Assembly: GCA_031213475.1 (NCBI GenBank)
Contig: JARUPZ010000008.1
Span: forward strand, 9,863,076 to 9,927,075
DNA: 64,000 nucleotides
Source: Nereocystis luetkeana
Taxonomy: Eukaryota; Sar; Phaeophyceae; Laminariales; Laminariaceae
Direction of reading: 5' to 3'
The translations under genes were made by a program, and so were the position numbers. Below, piece by piece: positions 34,830 through 46,699 of this stretch. Numbering within the stretch: position 1 is the stretch's first letter; each line of letters starts with the position of its first letter. The notes beneath the pieces were generated by a model. The model had not been told where the DNA came from. It did no database searches and worked only from the letters and a program-made list of their open reading frames with translations.

Positions 34830-37540
34830 ACACCGAACATACATGAGAGAAAGTTGGTTTCGGAAAAATCTGGTCGACACCCTTTTAACGTTCGGGAAAA
34901 AACAAATGTCGGGGGCTGAAAAAGCACCTTCTAGGGGGCTTTGAACTCTCTCATCGTTGTCAAGTAAACTCGCACCTCCCGACGCCATCTACCTTGAGTA
35001 GTGGGGGGGTCTTGTCGAACGCAAATAAATAAATGACGATTGCAGGCAGCATCGGCACGAGGACGAGGGGCATCCGGGCGGGCTACCGGGAGAGGGGGGG
35101 GGGGGTGCATCCGAAAAATACTTGCAATAAATAAACGGCGCTCCGCCGGAAGACACGCACGCAGCACGGTGATACGTGGAACTGACGGCGGGTTTTTGCT
35201 GTATAAAAAGGTTGATGCGACCACATTCATCGTGTTTCATGCTGTTTAGTTCTTCTGCTGTAGTACTTGAGTCCCAAACGGGATACGAGTTCGAGCCAAC
35301 ATTCGTTTGGGAAGTTCGTTTTCCGAGAAGAGGGGCTACAGAGACGCTCGCGCGAGTGTCCCGTACTCTGTGGTGATTCAATGAACTTGGAGGTGGCCTG
35401 GGTAGCCTCGGTCAGGACGTATACGGTATGTTATGTGCAATCTCGGCGTTGATTTGATGTGTAGGCGTAGAGTGGTGTCCAACACGGCTGACCCTCGATG
35501 TGCATTGCCTTGCTGCGTTTGGAAACGAAAACATCCTTGCACCCACCCCCTTAAGGACATCCGACTATGTCCATGCATGATAATAAGCACAATCCCACCG
35601 CTCACTCCCACACAGCGTAAATACCTGGTCTGTCGTGTTGTTTCAGCCAAACACACCAAACCCAGCCAGCTCGAGGTTACAGTGTACAGGACCGTAGCCA
35701 AGCGGACGTTATCGCAGTTTTCGTCTTCCACCATTGTCTCGGAAAACGCTGGACACCCTGGGCACGATGTCAGGATCTTGCGTTTGAACACCACGAGGCC
35801 GCGACGACGGTCGAAAGCGAACATATCTTGTGCAACTCCTCTCATTGAGTGCAGCACGAACACGAATCGATGGCGCGTGAAACCTCTGCTGTTGACCCGC
35901 ACGTATATATACAGAGTATCAGCCGCGGCCCGGCCTGTCTCCGTTCGAAGAATTGAGGCATGCTACGGTGGCGGTGCGCCTGCAAGCTTCTGAGGCCCCT
36001 CTCTGAAACAAGAGCTCCAGATGGCTCACCAGATTTTGTTTTTTTTTGGTTTTTTAATGTGAACACCATTCGATCTTCGTACCCCGTATCCAAGCGCTCG
36101 TTCCTGTTCCTCCTACAATGGCGTAGTACTCAATATTAATCCTATGCAATAGTCATCCCTTTATCTATTCTTAGAAACCGCTGCTATTTGCAGGCATGCC
36201 TTGGAGCACCTGGAACTGGTCCGTTCAGAAACAGCTGATAAAAAAAAAGGGTTTCTTCCAACGAAAACATCTGACCGCCGCTGCTGACCGTTTCGAAGGC
36301 CTGCTGTGATTGGTCGGGACACGGTTAGGTCGATAGCACCAGACGTAAGGCCTTAACCAAAAGTACGGGGTACGTCACCCTCTTTCGCTGTTCGTTACGG
36401 GGGCTATGATACTACATATATAACAATCGAATAGGTACTACTGCATGCGGCATTTGTGGCGGACGCATTTTGGGGGCGTTCGGTTCGAACCAGCCTGTAC
36501 AAGGTCTCTGCCAGTACGACTTTAAAAAGTTTACTGCAAACCCTCGACGCCATCATCTGCTCCCGCCGAGAGTAAGACGATGGCACCCCGCAATGCCGTA
36601 CGCACTTTTTTTGCACAGCAAAAAAAAAAACAAGACGTATGCTCCGGAAGGGGCGCGGCTGCAGGCTGCAGTTAGTTCCCCTCATCGCGCCTCACGCGAG
36701 GAGTTCAGTTGATACTATCACCACTAACAAGGGTGAGAGGCAAAGGGTACGCTTCATCCGTTGTTGGGTAATCCCATGATCGACCTCTCAATCAAATTTC
36801 CATCGAATACTCGTACACAAACGTATACCGGGTACGTACCCGGTATTTGTTTTCATTCTCGATTTATTTGAGAAGTTCCTGCCAGTCAGAAATAATTTGA
36901 GCCAAAGGTGCTGCCCATGTCGTATATAGCATGTATCACCATCACGGAGACAAAACCTTACAGCAGTAGTACACGATCACAAATTTTATGTAAATCAGGA
37001 CCGCAGACAGAACACGGCATCAGTCACAGACTATGCGCGAAGTCACCTAGAGGACCGTCCCCGGAAAAAAAAGCGCAGGAACCCAGGCAAACCAATACCC
37101 TCGTCCACATCCAATTTCGTTACTAAAGCGAGACTACAGTGGTGGAGCGAAGTCTGTACTACTGTTGTTCAAGTGCGGTCTCTTCGTGCGAATTTCGACA
37201 ACCATACGTTCTTAACCTCACATCACAAGCGTAAACTGACATGCACACACGCGGATCCGTATCTCGCTTGCTCTCAACCCTCGCGCGAGCGCACGCATGA
37301 TCGACGCCTTAAAAGTTTGTTTAATTGTACCCCTATTATACCAAAACGCACGCAAATTTGCTTCCGAAACGACACAATAAATAAACCGGCGAGTGGGTCA
37401 TAAAAAAAAAATGCCTCTGTCTGTGGCGAGGCTCTTCAACTCCGGGGCTACCAGCAAAAAAAATATATAGTGTATTCACACTGCAGGTCAAGTGGTTGAA
37501 AAAAAACAATTTACTAGTTCACACCTCCGAGTACGTATAA
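34830..37540. other. Middle of the 3'-3' spacer, no supported gene
   Basis: Contains a G-rich run near 35090 and a MITE-3 fragment near 35985-36025. Long ORFs at 35378-35993 are open on both strands without domain signal, so I treat them as chance. Confidence 0.4.
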
Positions 37541-37542
37541 TA

Positions 37543-37647
37543 TTACGGGGGGCCATAGTTAACAGGACCAAATATTCTTAGTAAAAATGGTTAAACATAT
37601 AGATTTTTATGTATACCATAGGTCCTGTTAACTATGGTCCCCCGTAG
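37543..37647. mobile_element. MITE-1 copy B
   Basis: 105 bp, TTACGGGGGGCCATAGTTAA at one end and its inverted form ending CCCCCGTAG at the other, flanked by TA at 37541-37542 and 37648-37649. It lies about 390 bp beyond the stop codon of epimerase gene 2. Confidence 0.9.
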
Positions 37648-38033
37648 TAGTCAAGTACGGCAGTTCAATATACAAAAGGCACCCTCCCCTACGTACCAAC
37701 CATTGTGTCTTTACACCCCCAGTCGTTTGATTTCTTACTATCAATAGGCCATGGGCTTGTTCGCCGGGTTGTGTATTCGTCTTTTGCTCTTTAGCGGTGT
37801 CTGGGTGGGGTACTCCTGTATGTAGAGAACTCTCTCCAATGAAGAGCCCCAGAGGGAATCAATGCTGCGCCCTGCTTTCGTAGCGGGCGTCCTAGTACTT
37901 CAAACTTAACGCCCAAACGCCAGAAACAACACGCAAGCCCTGAATTACGTTATGAGTTGACACAGCACTATATATAGCACTAGATCTCCCCAAAAAACAA
38001 CTGCATCTGCCAGAAAACACGATGTCGCCGTTT

Positions 38034-38337
38034 TTAGCAAACGGGGTGATAGAAGACGACGTCTGACTTTTTCTTGAAACACGAGCCGTCGGTGACCTTC
38101 AACTCGACACTGTTCAGGCCGGCGTTGTCCGACATGACGGTCCCAGTACTGTTCTGGAAGCGAACCACCTTGACATTCTTGAAGGTGTTGTTGATAAACT
38201 CAGTGCCGTCCGCCATGGTGAGCTTCAGGCCCTCCCTGCCTCCGACCACGGTGTTGTTCGTAAAAACGTTGTCCTGCGGTCGCCTGGAAGCCGCCACCCA
38301 CGGCGCATCAGACCCCGCGTACGTGTAGATGTTGTAC
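38034..38337 (-). CDS. Epimerase gene 2, exon 7 (C-terminus)
   Basis: Codes for YNIYTYAGSDAPWV to YHPVC and stops at TAA (38034-38036). Acceptor CCCGCAG. The C-terminal tail after GSCF differs most from gene 1. Confidence 0.92.
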
Positions 38338-41300
38338 CTGCGGGGGAAACCCAGAAAACGAACACGGTTCAACATTGATTGTTTTCGTGACACGTGCTGT
38401 GATGGCGGTCGCACCTTCCCGCAAAATTTACGTCTGACTAACAGGGTCCTGAGCTGAGGGATTACCCCGTCACGGGTGAGGGTGGGGCATTGGTCTCTTT
38501 ACGTTACTGTAGGTGCCTCAGAAAGTAAGGTGTGCGCCTCTTTTGCTAGCATGCACCACGTATTGTGACGATACGTCGACACGGTGTACATACAGCGTAC
38601 GAGATCGGCCGTTTGTCAGCGTCGAATCGGCTGGTGCAGAACCACTCACGAAAACACAGTAGCTAGAAACATGACAGAACGGAGCGTGTCCTGCTATGTT
38701 CATCCCACTGGACGACAGCACGCGCATCAGCGACAGGTGGGGTGGGGGTGGGGGGTCATGATTGTACATGGGGGTCATGAATGTATATTTGCCCACTTCT
38801 CCCGTCGATTTGCGGGGATATGGACAGCGCTGCTCACTTGTGTGAATCGCTGATGAGGTTGTTGGAGAATACGTTGTCGGCGCATCCCACGGACAACCTT
38901 ATACCGAACTGGTTGTTTGTGAAAATATTGTCGGACACGGTGGCATTGAAAATCTCCATCAGCGCAATTCCAGCGTCGCCGTTGTCGTGGACGTAGTTTC
39001 CTTTTAAACGAGGCGCGGGGGGGGTATTCGTCAGGTGACATCTGGTGGTCAAAGAAAAACGAATCTTACCCTGCGGGTTAAACCATGTCTCGAAGCTACC
39101 AACCTTGAGAAGCATATTGATCCCAGAGGTAGCGGTCTAGTGTGCCACCGGTCTAAAACGGCGTTCCTGCTGTCCGCGCCCAACCCACGACCCCACGAGA
39201 AGGTGCGTGAACAACCATAGGCAGCTCAAGCCAGCGCATCGTACCTTTGACGGTGACATCATCGCTGCTTCTGTGCAGGAATATGCCCACGGACCCAACA
39301 CTGCCATTATACACCTCGTTTCCCTGGGTATATATTCGCACGACGCAACAACAAGCACGTCGTGTGTGTCATGAAGGTTTCTCACGAAGAAGGAGGAACA
39401 CTGCAACCAGAGAAAGCTTACCGAATGCGCTCGACGCTGACAACATATGATTGCTAGAGGAATACATGTATTGGAGGCTACATGTATGTACCCGAGCGTC
39501 GTACGGTAACAGACGTAGGAAGCACGTGTCATGCCCACGTCCAAGGTTTCGACGGCAACTGCATGATCGGCTGTTTTCATGCCATGGTCGACAAAGGCGC
39601 GCAATACGGGTCAAGACTCCCGAAATGGATAACGCGTGAAACGGAGTTGGTGGCTGGAAGAGCGCTTAACAATTGCCCAAACGAAGCTCCTCGTGTTTTC
39701 GTTCTTACAGTTTCCGACTTCTTACCTGGATGGACAGTCCGTTGCAGCGCTTGGAGGGGATAATACCGTGGTTACCGTTGCTGTAGACCTCGTTGTCGTG
39801 GATGGTCATGAAGTCGCTGTCGTCGTGGGGGTCAAAACCGTACGCGGTGTTGTGGTGCACCTTGTTCCGCCTCCAGTCTCCATTCTGATGGCCGAACGTG
39901 TAGACCCCGAAGTGGTTGTGGTGGATGTCCGAGTCGTAGATGTTGCCGTAGACTGCGACGTCGTCGAACACGTCCGGGTTGCGCTCGTCCTTGCAATACC
40001 CTCGAACCTGCCCGCATCAACCATGCGAATCATTTGGCGGTTGCATGGAGGCGTGTTGTGGCAGGGGTAGGTAGCATCTTGATGTTTCCGGTGCAGCTCC
40101 TCTCGCACGAGAAGCTCTCTAAACCTACTATGAGAGCGGCTCCAGGATATGTAAGCCACACACATACACAATCCCACCATAGGCTTGGTATCAGTAGATT
40201 CCAAAATATTTGCCTGTTTCGTTGATTATTTTTTAGGGGGGGGGGGGAAATAAAAGCCGTTCCCTAACACTTAATGACTAGGAGTGTATGCACAGTACCA
40301 TGACTCAAATCGCCAAACTATTGATGGTTGAGTTTTCCTCCCCCATACCCTCTTCTTCTTGTCGTATCACACGGGAGATGAGACAACAACACACACCCTG
40401 GGAACAATATTCGGAGGCAGTTTTCTTCCTCCTTCAGTGAAGGGGGGAGCGGGGCACCACGCACCGTAATTTCACGTCTCTGGAGTGATGTCGTCGAGGT
40501 AGTAAGTTGTTGATAGACGCGCCCCTCGGGGCTTACTTTTTCTCGCTCTCGGACGTCGAGAAAACAAGCTTCAAAACTCGTTGGATGTGGGGCGGGCTGC
40601 CTTGCTTCTTACCAGTGTACGGTAAGGTAACTCCGTGCACTTTGAATACACACTTTGATGTTACTGCTGCTTGCTGCTGCTGCAGTTTGAATCTGCACAC
40701 TGCTACACGTGATATGTTACAGATAACCCCCTGTGTGCGGAGTGACAGGTTCTCCACCTCGCGCAACTACGGTCTACCTCAACAACCAGACACGATACCT
40801 GCCGACGCATGAAAATAAAGGGTCGCTGGTTGTGCATTTAGGTACCACGATGGCTGAGGAACCCCCCCCCAACGCCGGAGACAAAGCGTACCTGGAGCAC
40901 GCAAGACGTCCCGTGTCATGGACAGTCAGGGTATATTTCGGAGGTCAACAGGGGGTGGGTGTGAAACGCCATTAAAATATTCACTCGTGGTCATTTCAAC
41001 TTCCCCTACTGACTCACCCCTACCGTAGAGGTGTATATTTCAGTTCTCGGCTCAAAATATGACATGGCTAGTCGAGCTACTGAAGTCTTAGTGGGTAATT
41101 ATCGGTCAGTGTGATATCTATACGAAGTATACTTGTTTCAATATGAGCGCATAGAAACGTAGGTCGGATCATCATGCTCACGACAATTCTTTGAAGTAGT
41201 CATCATCTTTCTGGTGAGATGTTGAACCCCTCATCATCACGTACGTACGTACGTACAGAGCTGAGAACAAAAGACACCACCTCTTCTGCCGTGGCAAAAG

Positions 41301-44300
41301 CTCCGTTTTTTTACGTCTGATGAATGTCTGGTCACAGGCCGAGCTTTTTTTCTGACTGACGGAGGAGCCACTTTAGCGAGGAGGAGGTAGCACCCGGCAT
41401 TCCACTCCGTATTGCGCCCTTTATTTTGGACCACATCTAGGCGAAAAATGTTTGCTCCTGGGTACGCGCTTTCTCAAGAAGGAACCAAAATTGGTTGACG
41501 AAGTACATCATGCCAGCAGCAGTGGGGAACTCCTCGATCGCGCTGACCCAGAACAAATACGTGATACCTTACTCGCATATGACTCCTGCTTCCTCTTTGT
41601 GCTTTCCATTTCTTTCCTCCCTATAAGGGTGTACGGGAATCCTCCCTGGCTTCACTCTTTTTAAATAAATATGTACCCATGTATATATTCCATACATACA
41701 TATATATATATATATACATATTATATGCATATATACTTCGTATGTATATATACTTCGTATGTATATAGGTTGAAAGGTACGGGTAGTTTCCTCCGACAAG
41801 ATATTATTATTAATATTATTATTATGATTGTTTCTCTTGCCATCCGACAACGTGCAGCGTGATCTTCAACATGGATTGAATTCATCGAACGCAATGCCCG
41901 GTAGGGGGGGGGGTAGCTTGGCTTTTTTTTAGTAAATCACCCGAACCATGACTACTTCCGAAAAACGTATCTTTCCCTCGATAATAACCCGACCGACGTT
42001 TCTGCGCTCGTCTTGAAAGCGAATAGAACGTGAGACTTTTTATATTAATTTAGCTGGTACTATTACAGGGGGGGCATAGTGAACATGACCAAATATTGTT
42101 AGTAAAAATCTTCAAACATATTGGTTTTTATGTGTACCATAGGTCCTGTTAACTATGTTCCCCCGTAATAATAATAGTAGTTTCGCACTTCAAGAGGTCA
42201 AGCAGAGTACGAAAATACTTGCCGCAGCGAGGGAAAAAAAAAGTGCTACCCCTACTACTATAGTGGTATGGGTCACGAATTCTGGCGAAACGGACACTGG
42301 AGGAAGGTGCGTGCGTGCGGGAGTTGAGAGACCGCAGCGTCCTTCTTCTCGCCCCTCTTGCTTCGCTCTAAAGATGGAGCAACGCGTGCAGGCGTGTACC
42401 TGACATGAGCGCGCCACACGGGGTAGGGGTTGCTAGTTCGAACCGTAGCAAGGGTATCGATCCTCGCTGGCGGGGTTGACTGGTCTTGTCTTACGGTAGG
42501 GCGGGGGGGGGGGCTACCGAACTTTTATCCTCACCGCTTTTTAGGCCGCTCGGTCTGTAACGATGGCTGCGTGTATACATCCTCACCTAGTTTTAGCGTT
42601 GACGTCAGGGTGTGCTTTGACGGAGCAGTGCAAACAAAACGTCAAATCCGACTAGATGATGTACGGGAGGACCACAAGGCGGGAAACAGTAATAAGTCGC
42701 AACGAATATGGGTCGAGTCTCTCGTCTGAGTGGCGATGAGCGACTGAAGAGAAAGGACCTGAACATGACTCCCCCTGCCGTGCACTCATTGACGCTGCCA
42801 TCCATGATGTCGTACGCCTCACAACAAGCGGTTGTCAACAAGATGCGGCTCACCTTTAATGGGACTCGCCGGACACTCAACGGCGTTTTTGCGCTTGGTG
42901 CTAGCAATGTCCACCTGGTGGGTGAAAACCCGACATGCCCCGTGCCGGCACTGCAGAAATTCGAGGGCCTATGGCCACGCGACTACGGCCATGCGTGAAA
43001 TCGAGTGCATCTCTTCTATCGAGTACCTTCCCCCCCCTCCCTCCCTCGTGAGGTGTATTGTTCGGTTCTTACGAGAAAGAAAGGGGGGCTACGTCGATTT
43101 TCACTACCGCGTTCACGCCACACGGGGTGGGCGTGTCTCTGTGCGTACCTCTACCAAAATTGCAGTGAGGAAGTAAGTAGGTTGTGTGCTCTCGATGGAA
43201 CTGACTTTCCCGAGACCGCGGCAATCCATGCACATCGGGAAAAATAAAAACTCTCGCACACACCTGAGACTGGAAGTTAGTATATTTTACCTAACAGGGG
43301 CGGCGAAGAAGCTCTTGAACGGCTGGAAGACAATGAATGCCCTGAACGAGACCCCCCCCCCCCTGCCGTAACACCGGTCGGTGTGAGTCTGGATACGCGA
43401 GGTGTGCGTTGCGCAAATCGTTATGATATTGGTGCCTACGGTGTACAGTAGTAGTATAACCCGTAGTTGGGTGGGTGTATCGACTCTGCGAGTAGCATAT
43501 CGTTGCTATCGAAACGAGGCTGTTAGGTCAGGTATGGCGAGCTCTAAGCGTGACGGCCCCCAGTTCGGTTATTAGGGTGGTGTATCCTTGTGGCACGGCA
43601 ACCATGCCGAACGCTCCAGGCGAAAAACCGAACGATCGTGCATTAGCATTCTTGGACAGGCGCACGAACTGTCTGTCTCTCCCGCCGCCCTCAAGCTAGC
43701 TACCTCAAGCCACGAACGAGTTTCGCACGACGATTTGACCCCAGTCGCTACTGTACAGTAGCCACTAATTCCGTCCCTCTACGTACGCCCAATACGTCCT
43801 GCGCTTCATCACCTTCCATGTGAGGCCGTAGCTCTCGCCGTCGTGGTATCCGAGGTAGGCCATCTCGCTGTCCTCGATGTCCATCCGCGCCTCTCCCCTT
43901 TCGTGATTGGCACTGCCATTGCAGGACTGGTTTCGGTCAGTAATCACCTCTGATATGGCGCTTATGTACGACCGCCCATCGAATTCTTCCTCGTCGGGAG
44001 CATTGATATTGGTGTCCCAGGCGAAGACCTGGCGAGCGGCGGCTAGGGGCGTGAGCATGATGATGAAAAAAATGTTTCTATAGAGCTGCAACAAGATCAA
44101 AACATGCGAAACGTTATCGTATACGTACGTACAACGTATATTTACATATTATGGTGAATAAATGTGCATGAAACCTGTGCCTGGCGCATCATCGCTCGAG
44201 TTTCACATTGCCAGGGTAGTGCGAGTTCAAGGAACGCTTGCTCATAATATCATCAGTGAGTGTTTTCGTGCCCACGTTGGCCCCCGGCAAGGCATTGCAC

Positions 44301-46549
44301 TTATTTCCACCCGATATAACTTTTTACAAACGTGTCGTCCATCTCCGCAACAGCCTCTCTTCTACCATCCGGAACTAGTAAAATGTGTTGCTACCCAAAA
44401 ATGATTGCGAGCAACGATAAAGTTCTCTTCGAGTTTCTATCAACTCTGAAACAGAACGAGCTGTTAGTTGCTCCTTGGGACGTATATTTAGACTCATGAT
44501 AAGGTGCAGAGGTACACGGAAACATTCATAAAACTGCTACTCACTTTCTAGGAGCTAAGCCTCCATCTCTCCCAAGATCGTACGAACAAGTAGCCAAGAG
44601 GTGAACACTTTCATGGCCTAGAGGTGTCCCCTATAATTAGAGGGTGTCGTGGTTCCTCAGTGCAGGAGTCTCATCAGTCAGGAACGGTTTCTCTACACTA
44701 CCCTGCCCATGTCCTAGGGCGGTGGATCACCCATTTAAAATTAGTAATGCAGTCCCGTTTAGGAGACAAACCACCTAAATTCTCATGTTGTTTTCCCCCG
44801 AAACTGGGCTGCGTTCTTAAAGGGGTCAAGGCCGTGTACAAGAAAATCGTGTAGTACCTTTGTGCTCACGAAATCCAGGTTCCCTCCGTGGGCGCGCAAG
44901 TTGATGATATTGTCGTTCGTGCTCAGCAGATGAAGCTCGTCCGAATCACCTCCGGCGCGGGTGCCGTGCACCTGTGGTCCTCAGATTTGACGGGCCGATC
45001 GACGTCGTTGGTGGGTGGTTCCGTGTCGAGATAACGAACATGTTCACAGAGCTGATATATGTAATTGCTGCCCTGCGCCTACATACATAATATATATACA
45101 CACACATATATATATATATATATTCATGTAGTGTATACAGGCTACATATAATATATTATATATATATATATATATCATGCAATACGTGCAGGCGCTACGG
45201 TAGAGATTCCACGTTTGGTTCCGTCTCAACGACTTCTCGCCGACGGAGCTCTTCCACTCTGACTGGTGAGCAGTCTATCGCGAGGAGCTGTGGCTAATCA
45301 GAACCCCCACTTGGACCCAATTGTCGAGCGTCCCCGCGCGTCCCACACGCCGTAATTGTATTGTTCCAATCTCTACGGCGCGTTGCCCCGTACTGGCGTA
45401 CATGGTGGCGTCTGTGTTGTTGTCTCCCTAGCCCTCAGGATCGCAACTTAACCATACTACTAGTAACTGCTGAAATTCAAGGCATTTGGTTCTTAGCCCC
45501 CTGCGATGCGCACGTAGGTCTGAGCACGATCTCATCTACCGATCATTTAGATATCGTAGCACGCGTTTCGGTAGACGTTGGGCAAGATGCGAACATCACA
45601 GATCCAACCCGGGACCAAACCTACAATCCACCCCGGATGTTGTGCGGATTTTCTCCACCCGGAAACGTGAGCTATTATTAACTTAGAAGAAACAGATCGG
45701 GAGTGTATATATGCGCTGATTGATTGATCTACATTAGACCACCAAAAAGAGAGGGCCGAGAAAATGTCCCGACGTTGTACGACAACAGCAGCAGTGCCTC
45801 TTACGCGCTCGGTCGAAGGTAGTTATTGGGTGGGAGGTAATCGGCTCCTCAAATGAGGAGCATGAAGAGCCTCGAAACCTTCATATGCTACCCCTATCCC
45901 CCGCACGGACCGCGACGAACTACAGTATGTTTCGTCGACCCTAACAACGCCAAATAAAAGAAGCATAGATGCTAAATATTGATCGATGTGCGTACCCAGA
46001 ATCACAGAGGGCTTGCGTGTTGGCGCCTGGGTGGGTTGTTCTAGGTTTTCTTCGTGAAGTATACTGTACTAAAATACGTCTTACGGAAGCTGCGATTCTC
46101 GGCGCAAAGCCTTCGACGATGTTGTTCCCCGCGAGCGAACGTTCGTCGCGTGCATGCGTGTGCAGACAGTGAGATGCCGTCGAGAACAGGTCGTGCCGTG
46201 CATCCCTCACCTGGAGGGTGATCCCGTCTTTCACGTACACGGACTCGGTGAGAAGCCACGTCCCTGTCGCTGCATCGACCACGTCGCCGCTCGCGTTTAC
46301 GGCGTACAGCGGCACTCGGCCGGCCAGCTCTTCCCAGACTTTCTTCAGAGTGACGCAACCACCTCGGGTGGTGCCGTCCGCCGACTCGAGGTACAGCCGT
46401 TCCAAGGACGCAGAATATCGGAGCGCTATAGTGGTGTTCGCGTCACAAGCCGGTTTGGCGATCACCCGGTTGGGCGAGGCTGTGTCCGCCGCATCGGCTC
46501 GCCTGGCCGCCGCGAGAAGGCTCAGGATGGCAAAACCCGCGCGACGCAT
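38034..46549 (-). CDS. Mannuronan C5-epimerase, gene 2 (seven exons)
   Basis: A paralogue of gene 1 on the opposite strand, with the same predicted role in setting the guluronate content of cell-wall alginate. In transcript order the exons are 46549-46211, 44971-44858, 44028-43813, 40007-39726, 39323-39245, 39000-38838 and 38337-38034, again 498 residues with GT-AG introns and the same phases as gene 1. The signal peptide is MRRAGFAILSLLAAARRADA. The active site is Asp282-Pro283-His284-Asp285, with Arg310 at +26 from the His. The reading frame continues upstream to an alternative Met at 46660, but the Met at 46549 aligns with gene 1 and begins a proper signal peptide. A CCAAT box (ATTGG on the + strand near 46649) lies about 100 bp upstream; its role is unproven. 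No frameshift or stop interrupts the model. Confidence 0.93.
38838..39000 (-). CDS. Epimerase gene 2, exon 6
   Basis: Codes for NYVHDNGDAGIALMEI to LISDSH. It begins after TTTAAAAG and ends before GTGAGC, 163 bp. The two introns flanking it are short (244 and 500 bp) compared with 1283 and 1625 bp in gene 1. Confidence 0.9.
39245..39323 (-). CDS. Epimerase gene 2, exon 5 (79 bp)
   Basis: Codes for GNEVYNGSVGSVGIFLHRSS and the next six residues, ending in phase 1. Acceptor CCCAG, donor GTACGA. Same length as gene 1 exon 5. Confidence 0.9.
39726..40007 (-). CDS. Epimerase gene 2, exon 4 (active site)
   Basis: Codes for VRGYCKDERNPDVFDD to CNGLSIQ, 94 residues, including YGFDPHDDSD and SKRCNG. 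Acceptor GGCAG, donor GTAAGA. The upstream intron is 3.8 kb, whereas the equivalent in gene 1 is 1.1 kb. Confidence 0.95.
41671..41770. repeat. TA-rich microsatellite in intron 3 of gene 2
   Basis: ATATATATATA blocks with two adjacent ATATACTTCGTATGTAT units, then more TATATA. Confidence 0.85.
41829..41878 (+). repeat. Dispersed repeat R4, truncated copy 3
   Basis: TTTCTCTTGCCATCCGACAA followed by CGTGCAGCGTGATCTTCAAC and ATGGAT, then the match is lost. It is preceded by (ATT)n, as in the other copies. Confidence 0.8.
42063..42168. mobile_element. MITE-1 copy C in intron 3 of gene 2
   Basis: 106 bp, TTACAGGGGGGGCATAGTGA to CCCCCGTAA with TA flanks. It is somewhat diverged from the other copies. 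Confidence 0.88.
43813..44028 (-). CDS. Epimerase gene 2, exon 3
   Basis: Codes for VFAWDTNINAPDEEEFDGRS to SYGLTWK, 72 residues, phase 0. Acceptor GCCAG, donor GTGATG. It is more diverged from gene 1 than exon 4, mostly in the stretch before GEARMDIEDSE. Confidence 0.9.
44735..44829. mobile_element. MITE-2 copy in intron 2 of gene 2
   Basis: TAATGCAGTCCCGTTTAGGA, GACAAACCACCTAAATTCTC, TTTTCCCCCGAAACTGGGCT, GCGTTCTTAAAGGGG. It lies close to the splice donor of exon 2 on the minus strand. Confidence 0.75.
44858..44971 (-). CDS. Epimerase gene 2, exon 2
   Basis: Codes for VHGTRAGGDSDEL to FVSTK, 38 residues, phase 0. Acceptor CACAG, donor GTACTA. A MITE-2 copy sits about 28 bp into the downstream intron (44735-44829). 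Confidence 0.9.
45090..45178. repeat. TA/CA microsatellite in intron 1 of gene 2
   Basis: Two blocks of ATATATATATAT separated by about 20 bp, with ACACACACAT in the first. Confidence 0.85.
45838..45900. repeat. MITE-3 fragment in intron 1 of gene 2
   Basis: TCGGCTCCTCAAATGAGGAG, then GCCTCGAAACCTTC and CTACCCCTATC resemble the inner hairpin and one end of MITE-3. Confidence 0.45.
46211..46549 (-). CDS. Epimerase gene 2, exon 1 (signal peptide and N-terminal region)
   Basis: Codes for residues 1-113, ending GITLQ before GTGAGG. It matches gene 1 exon 1 in RLYLESADG, RGGCVTL and GTWLLTES. The signal peptide is rich in Leu and Ala and is likely cut near ADAAD. Confidence 0.9.
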
Positions 46550-46699
46550 CGCAGAGGCACGTATGTTGTATGCAACGAGGAGCTCTTGCGCACTTCGTCT
46601 CGTGGTAAGTTTGTTTTTGAGCCGGAAGCCTGACGATGCTCGCGGACCATTGGCCGACAAGGGGGGTGGTCTGGTGTCGGTGAGGTGTGGACTATAGGT

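Noticed and set aside
35378-35993. Overlapping 174- and 186-codon ORFs on both strands
   Set aside because: Both strands open with no domain or codon signal on either.
39636-40204. 144-codon + ORF and 132-codon out-of-frame minus ORF
   Set aside because: Shadows of epimerase gene 2 exon 4; the Val/Asp- and Thr/Ser-rich peptides are frame-shifted readings of its repeats.
41725-41770. ATATACTTCGTATGTAT repeats resembling lox recombinase arms
   Set aside because: No inverted arms around an 8-bp spacer; direct units within a TA microsatellite, so the likeness is chance.
46154-46697. Two 159-codon + ORFs opposite epimerase gene 2 exon 1
   Set aside because: Shadows of a real GC-rich exon on the minus strand.
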